Source: Hamadaea tsunoensis DSM 44101
Lineage (GTDB): Bacteria; Actinomycetota; Actinomycetes; Mycobacteriales; Micromonosporaceae
DNA length: 64,000 nucleotides
Direction of reading: 5' to 3'
Assembly (NCBI RefSeq): GCF_000428945.1
Contig: NZ_AUAX01000008.1
Coordinates: 62,001-126,000 of the forward strand
Part shown: in pieces, positions 36,701-44,199 of the stretch
Position numbering within the stretch: position 1 is the stretch's first letter
Layout of the letters: each line of letters begins with the position of its first letter
Translations under genes and position numbers: made by a program
Notes under the pieces: model-generated
Told to the model about the DNA's origin: nothing
Databases searched by the model: none
What the model saw: the letters and a program-made list of their open reading frames with translations, nothing else

Positions 36701-39445
36701 GGCGTCGGCGGCCTGGGTCGGGTCGACGGAGCCGTCCGGCCCCGGATCCTTCGTGTCTCCCTTGTGGATGATGAAGTTCACCGGCTTGGCCGCGTCCTTC
36801 AGCGCCACGTCCCAGTACGCGCCGAACCCGTCGGTGCCGGTGGGCGGCATCGGCGTACCCCAGTCGGTGCCGGAGGCGACGGCGTCGCCCCAGAGGTGCA
36901 GGCCCCAGCCGGAGTAGTCGCCGTCGGCGCGGTGGTAGTGGATCGTCTGGTGGCCGAGTGCCGCGGCGGGCGAGGAGTAGATCGCGGGATCGCCCTGCTT
37001 GAGCCAGATCTCGCCGGTCTTGCCCGGGTCCACGCTGCGGTCGGTCTCGACGTCCTTGGTGCCGTGGGAGTCGACGACGAGGAAGCCGACGTTCGCGGCG
37101 CCGGGCTTGACCTTCACCCAGGCGAAGCGGCCGTAGGAGTCCTCGCCGGCGAACGGCTGCCCGGTCGGCCAGTCGTGCTGCGAGGACGGGTCCGAATCAC
37201 CCCAGTTGTAGACGCCCCAGCCCGCATAGTTCCCATCCGTACGCCGATAGTGCACGAGCACGTACTCGCGCTGGGCGCCCTGGACGGGGGTGGCCACCGA
37301 GATCTGGGACTCGTCGCTCGCCAGGTGCCCGCCGCTGGACACGACGGCCTTGTAGCGGATCGGCACCTTGCCGCCGATGCCGTCGAGGTCCTGGTAGACG
37401 CTGTACCTGCCGTCGGCGTCGGGCTGCCGGGCGGTGCCGAGCAGCTGCCAGCGGCCGCCGCCGACCTGGGCCGCGAACGTGACCGTGGCGGCCGGGTCCG
37501 CACCGCCGAGCGTCGCGCTCACCTTGGCCTGCGTCGCCACCGCGGCACCGTCACCGGGCGAGGTGATCGTGATGGTGGGCGTACCGGCGGCGGGGGCGAT
37601 CGGGGCGGCGGCCTTGTAGACCACGGTGGACAGCGCTGGGACCGTGACCGTGATCTTCCCGTCGGCGTCGGTGTCCGGTCCGCTGCCCGCGGTCGGATAC
37701 AGCTGCGCGAAGGCGCCGTGCGACGAGGTCTGGATCGTCACCGTCTTCGCCGTCGTCGAGCTGTTGGCGGCCACCACGTACTCGGTCCGCTGGGCGGCGT
37801 CGATCCGGCTGAACGCGAACACGCCGTCGCCGGAGTAGCGGGTGGTCTGCGTACCGGTGGCGAGGCCGGGCTCCTGGGCGCGCAAAGCTCCCAGGGCGGC
37901 GATCGTCCGGTACAGCGGGTGGTTCGGGTCGTAGTTGTCGACGGCGTGCGTCCGGTCGGTGCCGATCAGGTCGTCGTCGAGGTAGTCGGCGACCAAGCTT
38001 GCGAACATGTCCTGCCGCGCGTCCTTGTCGCCGCCGGGCCCGGTGAACCCCTGCTCGTCGCCGGAGTAGACGACCGGCTGGCCGCGGGTGAGGAACATCA
38101 GCTCATGGGCGAGCTTGTCCCGGTCCAGGTAGGTGGAAGCGTCCACACCGGACTTCTCGATGAATCCGCCGACACGGCCCATGTCGTGGTTGCCGAGGAA
38201 GGTCGGCAGCGCGTTCGCGTCGGTGTTGCCGGACGCGTAGAGGGCGTCGGACGCGTACATGTCGGAGAGCGCCTGGGCGTTGCCGTTGGTGACGAACGAC
38301 TGGGCGGCCGCCTGGAACGGGAAGTCCAGCGTCGCGGGCAGCTTCCCCTGCCGCACGTACGCCGACGTCTTCGTCGCGTCGGAGGTGTACACCTCACCGA
38401 ACATGAAGAAGTTCGGCTTGCCGTGGGCGGCCGCGTAGGTCGTGATCCCCCGGGTGAACTGCGGCCAGAACTGCATGTCGACGCTCTTGGCGGTGTCGAT
38501 GCGGAACCCGTCGACCCCGGCCGAGCCGATCCAGTCCTGGTAGACCTTGGTCATCCCGGCGACCACCTCGGGCCGCTCGGTCCACAGGTCGTCGAGGCCG
38601 TAGAAGTCGCCGTCGGTGTCGCTCTCGCCGGCGAACGTGGAGTTCCCGCGGTTGTGGTACATCGTCGGGTCGTTGAGCCAGGCCGGCTTCTTGGCCGTCT
38701 TGTCGGCGGCCGTCGGGAACACCGGCGTGTACGGGCCCGAGTTCACGTCCACCTTCGGGAAGCCCTGCGTGCCGTCGGCGTAGTTCGCGTCGTCGAACGA
38801 GTGCCCGGCGGCGTCCACGTACGGCGTCGTCTTCTTGTCCACGTAGTCGTACTTGTTCTCGGCGTACTGGAGGACGTCGGCGGTGTGGTTGACGATGACG
38901 TCCAGGTAGATCTTCATGCCGCGCTGGTGCGCCTTGCCCACCAGCCGCTTCAGGTCCGCGTTGGTCCCGAAGTGCGGGTCGACCTGGGTGAAGTCGGTGA
39001 TCCAGTAACCGTGGTACCCGGCGCTCGCGTCCGCGCCCGAACCCTGCACCGGCTTGTTCTTGAAGACGGGTGCCAGCCAGATGGCCGTGGTGCCCAGGCC
39101 CTGGATGTAGTCCAGCTTGTCGATCACGCCCTGCAGGTCGCCGCCGTGATAGAAGCCCTTGTCGGTCGGGTCGTAGCCGGTCGACAGGCGGTCACCGGCG
39201 TACCCGCCCTTGTCGTTGGACTTGTCGCCGTTCGCGAACCGGTCCGGCAGGACGAAGTAGAACTGCTCGTGGGGCACGTCGTTCGATGCGCGCGACGCGA
39301 GCGCGCTGTCGGACGGCTCCGAGCTCCACGACACGACGCCGTCGGCGGGAGCTGTGTTCTGTGGTTTCGCCTCGGCCGGCGCGGTCAGCACACCCAGAAC
39401 GATCAGGGCGGCCGCAGCCTGGCTGAGGATGCGAGAAGTGCGCAT
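33758..39445 (-). CDS. pulA: Secreted amylopullulanase with two GH13 catalytic modules
   Basis: 1895 residues. A signal peptide ([20 protein letters not shown]) ends at AEA-KP. Module 1 (about 50-610) is an alpha-amylase with DVIVNHTAD (about 185), [11 protein letters not shown] (about 312), MFGEVYTS (about 350) and FLGNHDMG (about 417). Three pullulanase-associated carbohydrate-binding domains begin near 728, 835 and 935, each with HYxRxxGxYxGWG. The C-terminal type I pullulanase module has [28 protein letters not shown] (about 1427), [10 protein letters not shown] (about 1493), [11 protein letters not shown] (about 1530) and YVDAHDNE (about 1660). It debranches and cleaves starch or glycogen outside the cell. 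Confidence 0.95.
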   Translation of the reverse strand: [1895 protein letters not shown]

Positions 39446-39549
39446 GGTGTCCCTCGGGGTTCGGTGGCACGCATCGGCTCGGCCACACGTGTGTGCGCCG
39501 AACGTGATTGCGGGGCGCTCGCGCTCCGCAAGGCACTACAGTCCGCCGC

Positions 39550-39579
39550 AACATACGCGTAACCGAAAGGTCACCGCAA
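39550..39579 (-). promoter_or_regulatory. Pullulanase promoter
   Basis: On the minus strand: -35 TTGCGG (39579-39574), 18-bp spacer, -10 TATGTT (39555-39550). The transcript would have a leader of about 100 nt before the ATG at 39445. Confidence 0.55.
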
Positions 39580-39581
39580 GA

Positions 39582-39630
39582 CTTGCTCAGAATCCGGCAG
39601 CAGTCTTGCAACACCTTCCAAACCTTGCAG
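39582..39630 (-). promoter_or_regulatory. Direct repeats upstream of the pullulanase promoter
   Basis: Three copies of a heptamer, CTTGCTC (39582), CTTGCAA (39605) and CTTGCAG (39624) on the plus strand, lie just upstream of the -35 box relative to the pullulanase gene. GCAAGACT/AGTCTTGC also forms an inverted repeat here (39577-39584 and 39603-39610). CTTGCAG-type repeats are associated with maltose-regulator control of streptomycete amylase genes. The role here is inferred; the upstream position would suit an activator. Confidence 0.4.
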
Positions 39631-39676
39631 GACCTGGCCCCCGGCCGCCCAGCGCCCGGCCCGTCGCCGCAAACGC

Positions 39677-39757
39677 CAAGATCCCGCTTGGATCAGGGTT
39701 CCCACCCGAATCTTGGCTCATGATTCGGGTGATTTCCCTGATCCAAACGGGATCTTG
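39677..39757. repeat. Palindromic element family B, copy 1 (after purC)
   Basis: Near-perfect 36-bp arms (39677-39712 and 39722-39757), ends CAAGATCCCG / CGGGATCTTG, inner CACCCGAATC / GATTCGGGTG. The right half matches the copy at 52730-52804 almost base for base (GATTCGGGTGATTTCCCTGA). It lies 36 nt downstream of the minus-strand purC stop. The rest of the 348-bp gap holds the pullulanase promoter and repeats; no gene is seen. Confidence 0.8.
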
Positions 39758-39793
39758 GGGATCGATGTCGGGGCGGCGCCAGGTGGGGGCGGG

Positions 39794-40624
39794 TTACGTC
39801 CAGGCTTGGCCGGTCAGGCGTTCGTACGCCGCTACGTAACGCGCCCGCGTCTGCGCCACCACGTCGGGCGGCACCACCGGGCCGGGCTCGGTCTTGTCCC
39901 ATCCACTCGCGACGGCCCAGTCCCGCAGCGGCTGCTTGTCGAAGCTGTCCTGGACCTTCCCCGGCGCGTACGCGTCCGCGGGCCAGAACCTCGACGAGTC
40001 CGGCGTCAGCACCTCGTCGGCCAGGATCAGGGTGCCGTCGGCGTCCCAGCCCAGTTCGATCTTCGTGTCCGCGATGAGGATCCCGCGTTCGGCCGCGATC
40101 TCCGCGCCCCGCCGGTACACCGCCAGCGTGATGTCGCGTAGCCGCTCCGCCGTCTCCGGGCCGACCTTGGCGACGACGTCGGCATAGGTGATGGGCTCGT
40201 CGTGCTCACCCATGACCGCCTTGGTCGACGGCGTGAAGATCGGCTCCGGCAGCTTCGAGCTCTCGACGAGGCCCGCCGGCAGCTCCACACCGGACACGAC
40301 ACCGGTCGCGTCGTAGTCCCGCAGCCCCGACCCGGTCAGGTAGCCGCGGGCGACGCACTCCACCGGGACCATCTGCAACTTCTTGCAGCGGATCGCCCGG
40401 CCCGCCCACTCGGCCGGCACGTTCTCGTCGATCACGTGGTTGGGCAGCAGGTCGGCGAGCTGCCGGAACCACCACAGCGAGAGCTGGGTGAGGATGGCGC
40501 CCTTGTCGGGGATCGCGGTCGGCAGAACGACGTCGAAGACGGACATGCGGTCGGAGGCGACGAGAATCAAGTCGTCGCCATCTTGGTAGACGTCCCTGAC
40601 CTTGCCTGAATGCAGCAGCTCCAC
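39794..40624 (-). CDS. purC: Phosphoribosylaminoimidazole-succinocarboxamide synthase
   Basis: A 276-residue SAICAR synthetase joining CAIR and aspartate in purine synthesis. The ATP-binding start LLHSGKVRDVYQDGDDLILVASDRMSVFDVVL, the signature MVPVECVARGYLTGSG, and LIADTKIELG and LTPDSSRFWP motifs are all present. The GTG start at 40624 follows a TAGGAT box by 6 nt, so the message is probably leaderless. It stands apart from other pur genes. Confidence 0.96.
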   Translation of the reverse strand: MELLHSGKVRDVYQDGDDLILVASDRMSVFDVVLPTAIPDKGAILTQLSLWWFRQLADLLPNHVIDENVPAEWAGRAIRCKKLQMVPVECVARGYLTGSGLRDYDATGVVSGVELPAGLVESSKLPEPIFTPSTKAVMGEHDEPITYADVVAKVGPETAERLRDITLAVYRRGAEIAAERGILIADTKIELGWDADGTLILADEVLTPDSSRFWPADAYAPGKVQDSFDKQPLRDWAVASGWDKTEPGPVVPPDVVAQTRARYVAAYERLTGQAWT

Positions 40625-40630
40625 GCCCGC

Positions 40631-40636
40631 ATCCTA
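40631..40636 (-). promoter_or_regulatory. -10 box of purC (leaderless)
   Basis: TAGGAT on the minus strand, 6 nt before the GTG start codon. No Shine-Dalgarno sequence fits between them. Confidence 0.5.
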
Positions 40637-40681
40637 TGCGACCCCGCCCCCGCCCTTCCCCTCCCGCCACCTCCCCCGCGA

Positions 40682-40761
40682 TTCCGACGATCTTGCGCGA
40701 ATGTCTCGAAATTCGTCGGCAATGCCCGGAATGCCCGAACATTCGCGCAAGATCGTCGGAA
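40682..40761. repeat. Palindromic element family A, copy 1 (after padR)
   Basis: Perfect 23-bp arms (TTCCGACGATCTTGCGCGAA... and its complement) around a 34-nt centre; 80 bp in total. It lies 11 nt downstream of the minus-strand padR stop. Other copies are at 56361-56433 and 62358-62431. Confidence 0.85.
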
Positions 40762-40772
40762 AAGGGGGAGGG

Positions 40773-41378
40773 TCAGGGTTCGAAGTGGGCGGCCATGTCG
40801 GCCAGCCACTCCGGCGACCAGGTCAGCCGGCCGGCCGCGAGGTCCCCGGCCACACCCCGGACGAAGTCCAGTTCCGTACGCGTCGCCGCCAGCGCGTACT
40901 CGGTTTCGAGCACGAAGAGGCGGGGCAATCCCATCCGGTCGCTCGTCTCGATGTCACCGGCCAGGGTGGCGAGGCGGGCGGCCAGCGCCGAGGCCCGCTT
41001 CTCCAGCTGGACCCGGGCGTCCTGCGCGTCCAGCAGCATGACGAAGGCCAGCGCGGCCGGGAATTCGGGGAACTCCCGGGCCGGCGTCGACAGCATCGCG
41101 CGCAGCCGGTCGATGAGCATCGCCCGGCCGGCCGGGGTGATCTCATAGACCGTGCGCTCCGGCCGGCCGCCTTCGCGATCGGTGTGCCGGACCGCGGCGT
41201 ACCCGTCCCGGACCAGGCGCTCGATGGCCTGGTAGACGCTGTTGCGCTGGGCGACGTTGACGATCTCGTCCTGGCGCCGCGAGCGGATCTTCGACTGGAT
41301 CCGGTACGCGTGCATCGGCTCCTCCGCGAGCAGCGCGAGCACGACCATCGCCAGGGGTGAACGCCGTTCGGCAGCCAT
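40773..41378 (-). CDS. PadR family transcriptional regulator
   Basis: A 201-residue ligand-responsive repressor. The N-terminal winged helix (about 5-85) starts RSPLAMVVLALLAEEPMHAY and includes NSVYQAIERLVRDGYAAV and the wing GRPERTVYEITPAGRAML. The C-terminal helical domain (about 100-190) dimerises. It is divergent from the flavin monooxygenase gene, and a large palindrome lies between them, so it most likely represses that gene and responds to the monooxygenase's substrate. A TAGGAT box (41390-41385) ends 6 nt before its ATG, suggesting a leaderless message. Confidence 0.9.
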   Translation of the reverse strand: MAAERRSPLAMVVLALLAEEPMHAYRIQSKIRSRRQDEIVNVAQRNSVYQAIERLVRDGYAAVRHTDREGGRPERTVYEITPAGRAMLIDRLRAMLSTPAREFPEFPAALAFVMLLDAQDARVQLEKRASALAARLATLAGDIETSDRMGLPRLFVLETEYALAATRTELDFVRGVAGDLAAGRLTWSPEWLADMAAHFEP

Positions 41379-41419
41379 GCGGACATCCTACGGGCCTGGT
41401 CACGAAGCACTGGGCGACA

Positions 41420-41455
41420 CTTAGTCATGTCATGTATAGTCATGGCATGACTAAG
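41420..41455. promoter_or_regulatory. Palindromic operator over the leaderless monooxygenase promoter
   Basis: CTTAGTCATG (41420-41429) and CATGACTAAG (41446-41455) are perfect 10-bp arms separated by 16 bp. Between them lies the -10 box TATAGT (41435-41440), and the right arm contains the ATG at 41447, six nt after the -10. A protein bound here would block both RNA polymerase and, on the DNA, the very start of the coding region. The nearby PadR gene is the obvious source of the repressor. Confidence 0.75.
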
Positions 41456-42670
41456 ACTCAACGTACCCGGACGGCGGCCGTCATCGGCGGCGGGATCGCC
41501 GGCACCGTGACCGCGATCGCCCTCCGGGAGGCGGGCATCGAGGCCGACGTCTACGAGGCCTACGACTACTCGGCCGACGGGGTCGGTGCGTACCTGACCG
41601 TGCAGGTGAACGGGCTGGCCGTGCTGCGGGAGCTGGACCTGCTGCGGGCGATCGACGGGCTGGGCTTCGACACGCCCCGCTTCACCTTCCACTCCGGCGC
41701 CGGCAAGCTCCTGGGCAGCATGGACACCACGGGCAGCCGGGGCGACGGGCTCGTCACCCGCACGATCCGGCGCGCCGAGCTGTATCAGGCCCTCCGGGAC
41801 GAGGCCGGCCGCCGCGGCGTCCGCATCCACTACGGCAAGCGCCTGGCGAGCTACGGCGACCGCCCGGAGAGCTACAAGGACACGGAGCACGCCGACCGAG
41901 CCACCGCCCGGTTCACCGACGGAACGGCGGCGGAGGCGGACGTTCTCGTCGGCGCCGACGGCCTGCTGTCGCGGATGCGTACGCTCATCGATCCGGGGGC
42001 GCCCCGGCCGCGCTACGTTCCGCTGCTCAACACCGGTGGCTACGCCGGGATCGACGTCGGCGCCGAGCCCGGCACGATGCACATGGTCTTCGGGCGCGAG
42101 GCGTTCTTCTGTTACATGGCGGCGCCCGGCGGGCAGACCTGGTGGTTCGCCAACGTGCCGCAGCAGGCCGAGCTGACCCCGGCCCAGCTGGCCGTGGCGA
42201 ACGAGGGGTGGCGCGACCGTCTGCTGAGGACGTTCGCGCCGGACCGCGTACCGGCGACGACGATCATCCAGGCGACCGGGGACATCCTGGCTCCCTGGAA
42301 CACGTACGACTTTCCGCGCGTACCGCACTGGCACCGGGACCGGATGATCGTCATCGGGGACGCCGCGCACGCCACCTCGCCGACCTCGGGGCAGGGCGCC
42401 TCGATGGCGATGGAGGACGCGCTCGTGCTGGCCCAGGCGCTGCGGGACCATCCGGTGCCCGAGGCGTTCACCCGCTACGAGGCCGCGCGCCGCGACCGCG
42501 TCGAGAAGATCGTGGCCGACGGCAACAAGAAGAGCGGCGAGAAGATGCCCGGGCCGGTGGGCCGGATCGTCCGGGACGCCATGCTGCCGCTGGTCTTCCG
42601 GCGGGAGGCCCGCAAGCCCTCGACGGCCTGGGTTGTCGATCACCGGATCGCGTGGGGTGCGACAGTGTAG
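41447..42670 (+). CDS. FAD-dependent monooxygenase (PHBH fold)
   Basis: A 407-residue group A flavoprotein monooxygenase. The Rossmann start AAVIGGGIAGTVTAIALREAG binds the ADP part of FAD, VLVGADGLLSRMR is the DG motif that touches FAD and NAD(P)H, and IGDAAHATSPTSGQGASMAM (about 303) is the GD motif. Relatives include Tet(X)-like and aromatic hydroxylases; the substrate is unknown. Control by a divergent PadR repressor points to detoxification of a xenobiotic or antibiotic. It is followed 2 nt later by a gamma-glutamyltransferase gene. Confidence 0.9.
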   Translation: MTKTQRTRTAAVIGGGIAGTVTAIALREAGIEADVYEAYDYSADGVGAYLTVQVNGLAVLRELDLLRAIDGLGFDTPRFTFHSGAGKLLGSMDTTGSRGDGLVTRTIRRAELYQALRDEAGRRGVRIHYGKRLASYGDRPESYKDTEHADRATARFTDGTAAEADVLVGADGLLSRMRTLIDPGAPRPRYVPLLNTGGYAGIDVGAEPGTMHMVFGREAFFCYMAAPGGQTWWFANVPQQAELTPAQLAVANEGWRDRLLRTFAPDRVPATTIIQATGDILAPWNTYDFPRVPHWHRDRMIVIGDAAHATSPTSGQGASMAMEDALVLAQALRDHPVPEAFTRYEAARRDRVEKIVADGNKKSGEKMPGPVGRIVRDAMLPLVFRREARKPSTAWVVDHRIAWGATV

Positions 42671-42672
42671 GG

Positions 42673-44193
42673 GTGCGCTCACCGATCTACGCCCGCAACG
42701 GAGTCGTGGCCACCAGCCAGCCCCTCGCCGCCCAGGCCGGCCTGGCCCTGCTGCGCGAGGGCGGCTCGGCGGTCGACGCCGCGGTCGCGGCCGCGATCAC
42801 GCTCGCCGTGGTCCAGCCCGGCTCCAACGACATCGGCTCCGACCTGTTCGCCATCGTGTGGGACGGCGAGCGGCTGCACGGCCTCAACGCCTCCGGCCGC
42901 TCCCCCGCCGCGCTCACGCTCGGCCATTTCGCCGGCACCGCGCCGGGTCGCGGCTGGCCGTCCGTCACGGTTCCCGGCGCCCCCGCCGGCTGGGCGGACC
43001 TGCACGCCCGGTTCGGCCGGTTGCCCTTCGAGCGCCTTTTCACCAGTGCCATCGAGTACGCCGAGGGCGGCTACCCGGTCTCCCCGGTCACGTCCCGGCA
43101 CTGGTCGGCGGCGGTACGCGTACTCCCGCGTCTCCGGGAGACCGGCGAGTGGGCGAAAGTGTTCACAGTGGACGGACGTGCCCCGGCGCCCGGGGAGCGG
43201 TACGCGAACCCGGCGGCCGGCCGGACGTTGCGCCGCCTGGCCGGGACCTACTGCCGGGACTTCTACACGGGTGAGACCGCGGAGCACATCACCCGGTACG
43301 CGCGGGCGACCGGCGGGCTGCTGACCGGTGGGGATCTGGCGGCCCACGAGTCGGAGTGGGTGACGCCGCTGAGCGCGCGGTACCACGGGCACGAGGTGCA
43401 CGAGCTGCCGCCCAACGGCCAGGGTGTGGCGGCCCTGCAGGCGCTGGCGCTGCTCGACGGCCTGCCGGGCGCGGGCCTGCACGAGCAGGTGGAGGCGATG
43501 AAGCTCGGCTTCGCCGACGCGCACGCCCACGTGGCGGATCCGGCCTTCGGCGCGCCGGCGGACCTGCTGCGACCCTCCTATATAGAGGAACGGCGGAAGC
43601 TGATCGGCCCGCGGGCCGCGCTGCCGGCGCCGGGCGACCCGATGCGCGGCGGCACGGTCTACCTCGCGGCGGCCGACGCGGACGGCATGATGGTTTCGCT
43701 GATCCAGTCGACCTACATGGGTTTCGGCTCGTTCGTGACGATCCCGGAGGCGGGCATCGTGCTGCAGAACCGGGGCGCGGGATTCCGGCTGGAGCCGGGC
43801 CATCCGAACGTCGCCGCCGGGGGCAAGCGGCCGTTCCACACGATCATCCCCGGCTTCCTGACCCGCGACGGCGCGCCGGTCGGCCCGTTCGGTGTGATGG
43901 GCGGCCACATGCAGCCGCAGGGCCATCTCCAGCTGATCAGCGCCACCCTCGACGAGGGGCTCGACCCGCAGGCGGCGCTCGCGCGGCCGCGCTGGTACTG
44001 GGACAAGGGCCTGCGGGTGCTCGTCGAGCCGGACTTCGCGGGCGCGGCGGAGCTGTCGGCCCGCGGCCACGACGTCGTCGTCGAACCGGAGCCGGGCACG
44101 TTCGGCATGGGCCAGGCGATCTGGCGGCTGCCGTCGGGTGACTACGTGGCCGGTTCCGAGCCGCGCGCCGACGGCCTCGCGGCCGCGTACTAG
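42673..44193 (+). CDS. ggt: Gamma-glutamyltransferase family Ntn hydrolase
   Basis: A 506-residue gamma-glutamyl transpeptidase relative. The N-terminal MRSPIYARNGVVATSQPLAA and GGSAVDAAVAAAITLAVVQP are typical. The likely autoprocessing nucleophile is Thr328 in MRGGTVYLAAADADG, where classical GGTs have a TT pair and DxxGN; here V follows the Thr and M replaces N. PFHTIIPGFLTRDG and GVMGGHMQPQGHLQ are conserved. No signal peptide is seen, so it is probably cytoplasmic. GTG at 42673 lies 2 nt after the monooxygenase stop, so both are expressed together; it may process a glutathione or glutamyl conjugate. Confidence 0.87.
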   Translation: MRSPIYARNGVVATSQPLAAQAGLALLREGGSAVDAAVAAAITLAVVQPGSNDIGSDLFAIVWDGERLHGLNASGRSPAALTLGHFAGTAPGRGWPSVTVPGAPAGWADLHARFGRLPFERLFTSAIEYAEGGYPVSPVTSRHWSAAVRVLPRLRETGEWAKVFTVDGRAPAPGERYANPAAGRTLRRLAGTYCRDFYTGETAEHITRYARATGGLLTGGDLAAHESEWVTPLSARYHGHEVHELPPNGQGVAALQALALLDGLPGAGLHEQVEAMKLGFADAHAHVADPAFGAPADLLRPSYIEERRKLIGPRAALPAPGDPMRGGTVYLAAADADGMMVSLIQSTYMGFGSFVTIPEAGIVLQNRGAGFRLEPGHPNVAAGGKRPFHTIIPGFLTRDGAPVGPFGVMGGHMQPQGHLQLISATLDEGLDPQAALARPRWYWDKGLRVLVEPDFAGAAELSARGHDVVVEPEPGTFGMGQAIWRLPSGDYVAGSEPRADGLAAAY

Positions 44194-44199
44194 CGCGCG

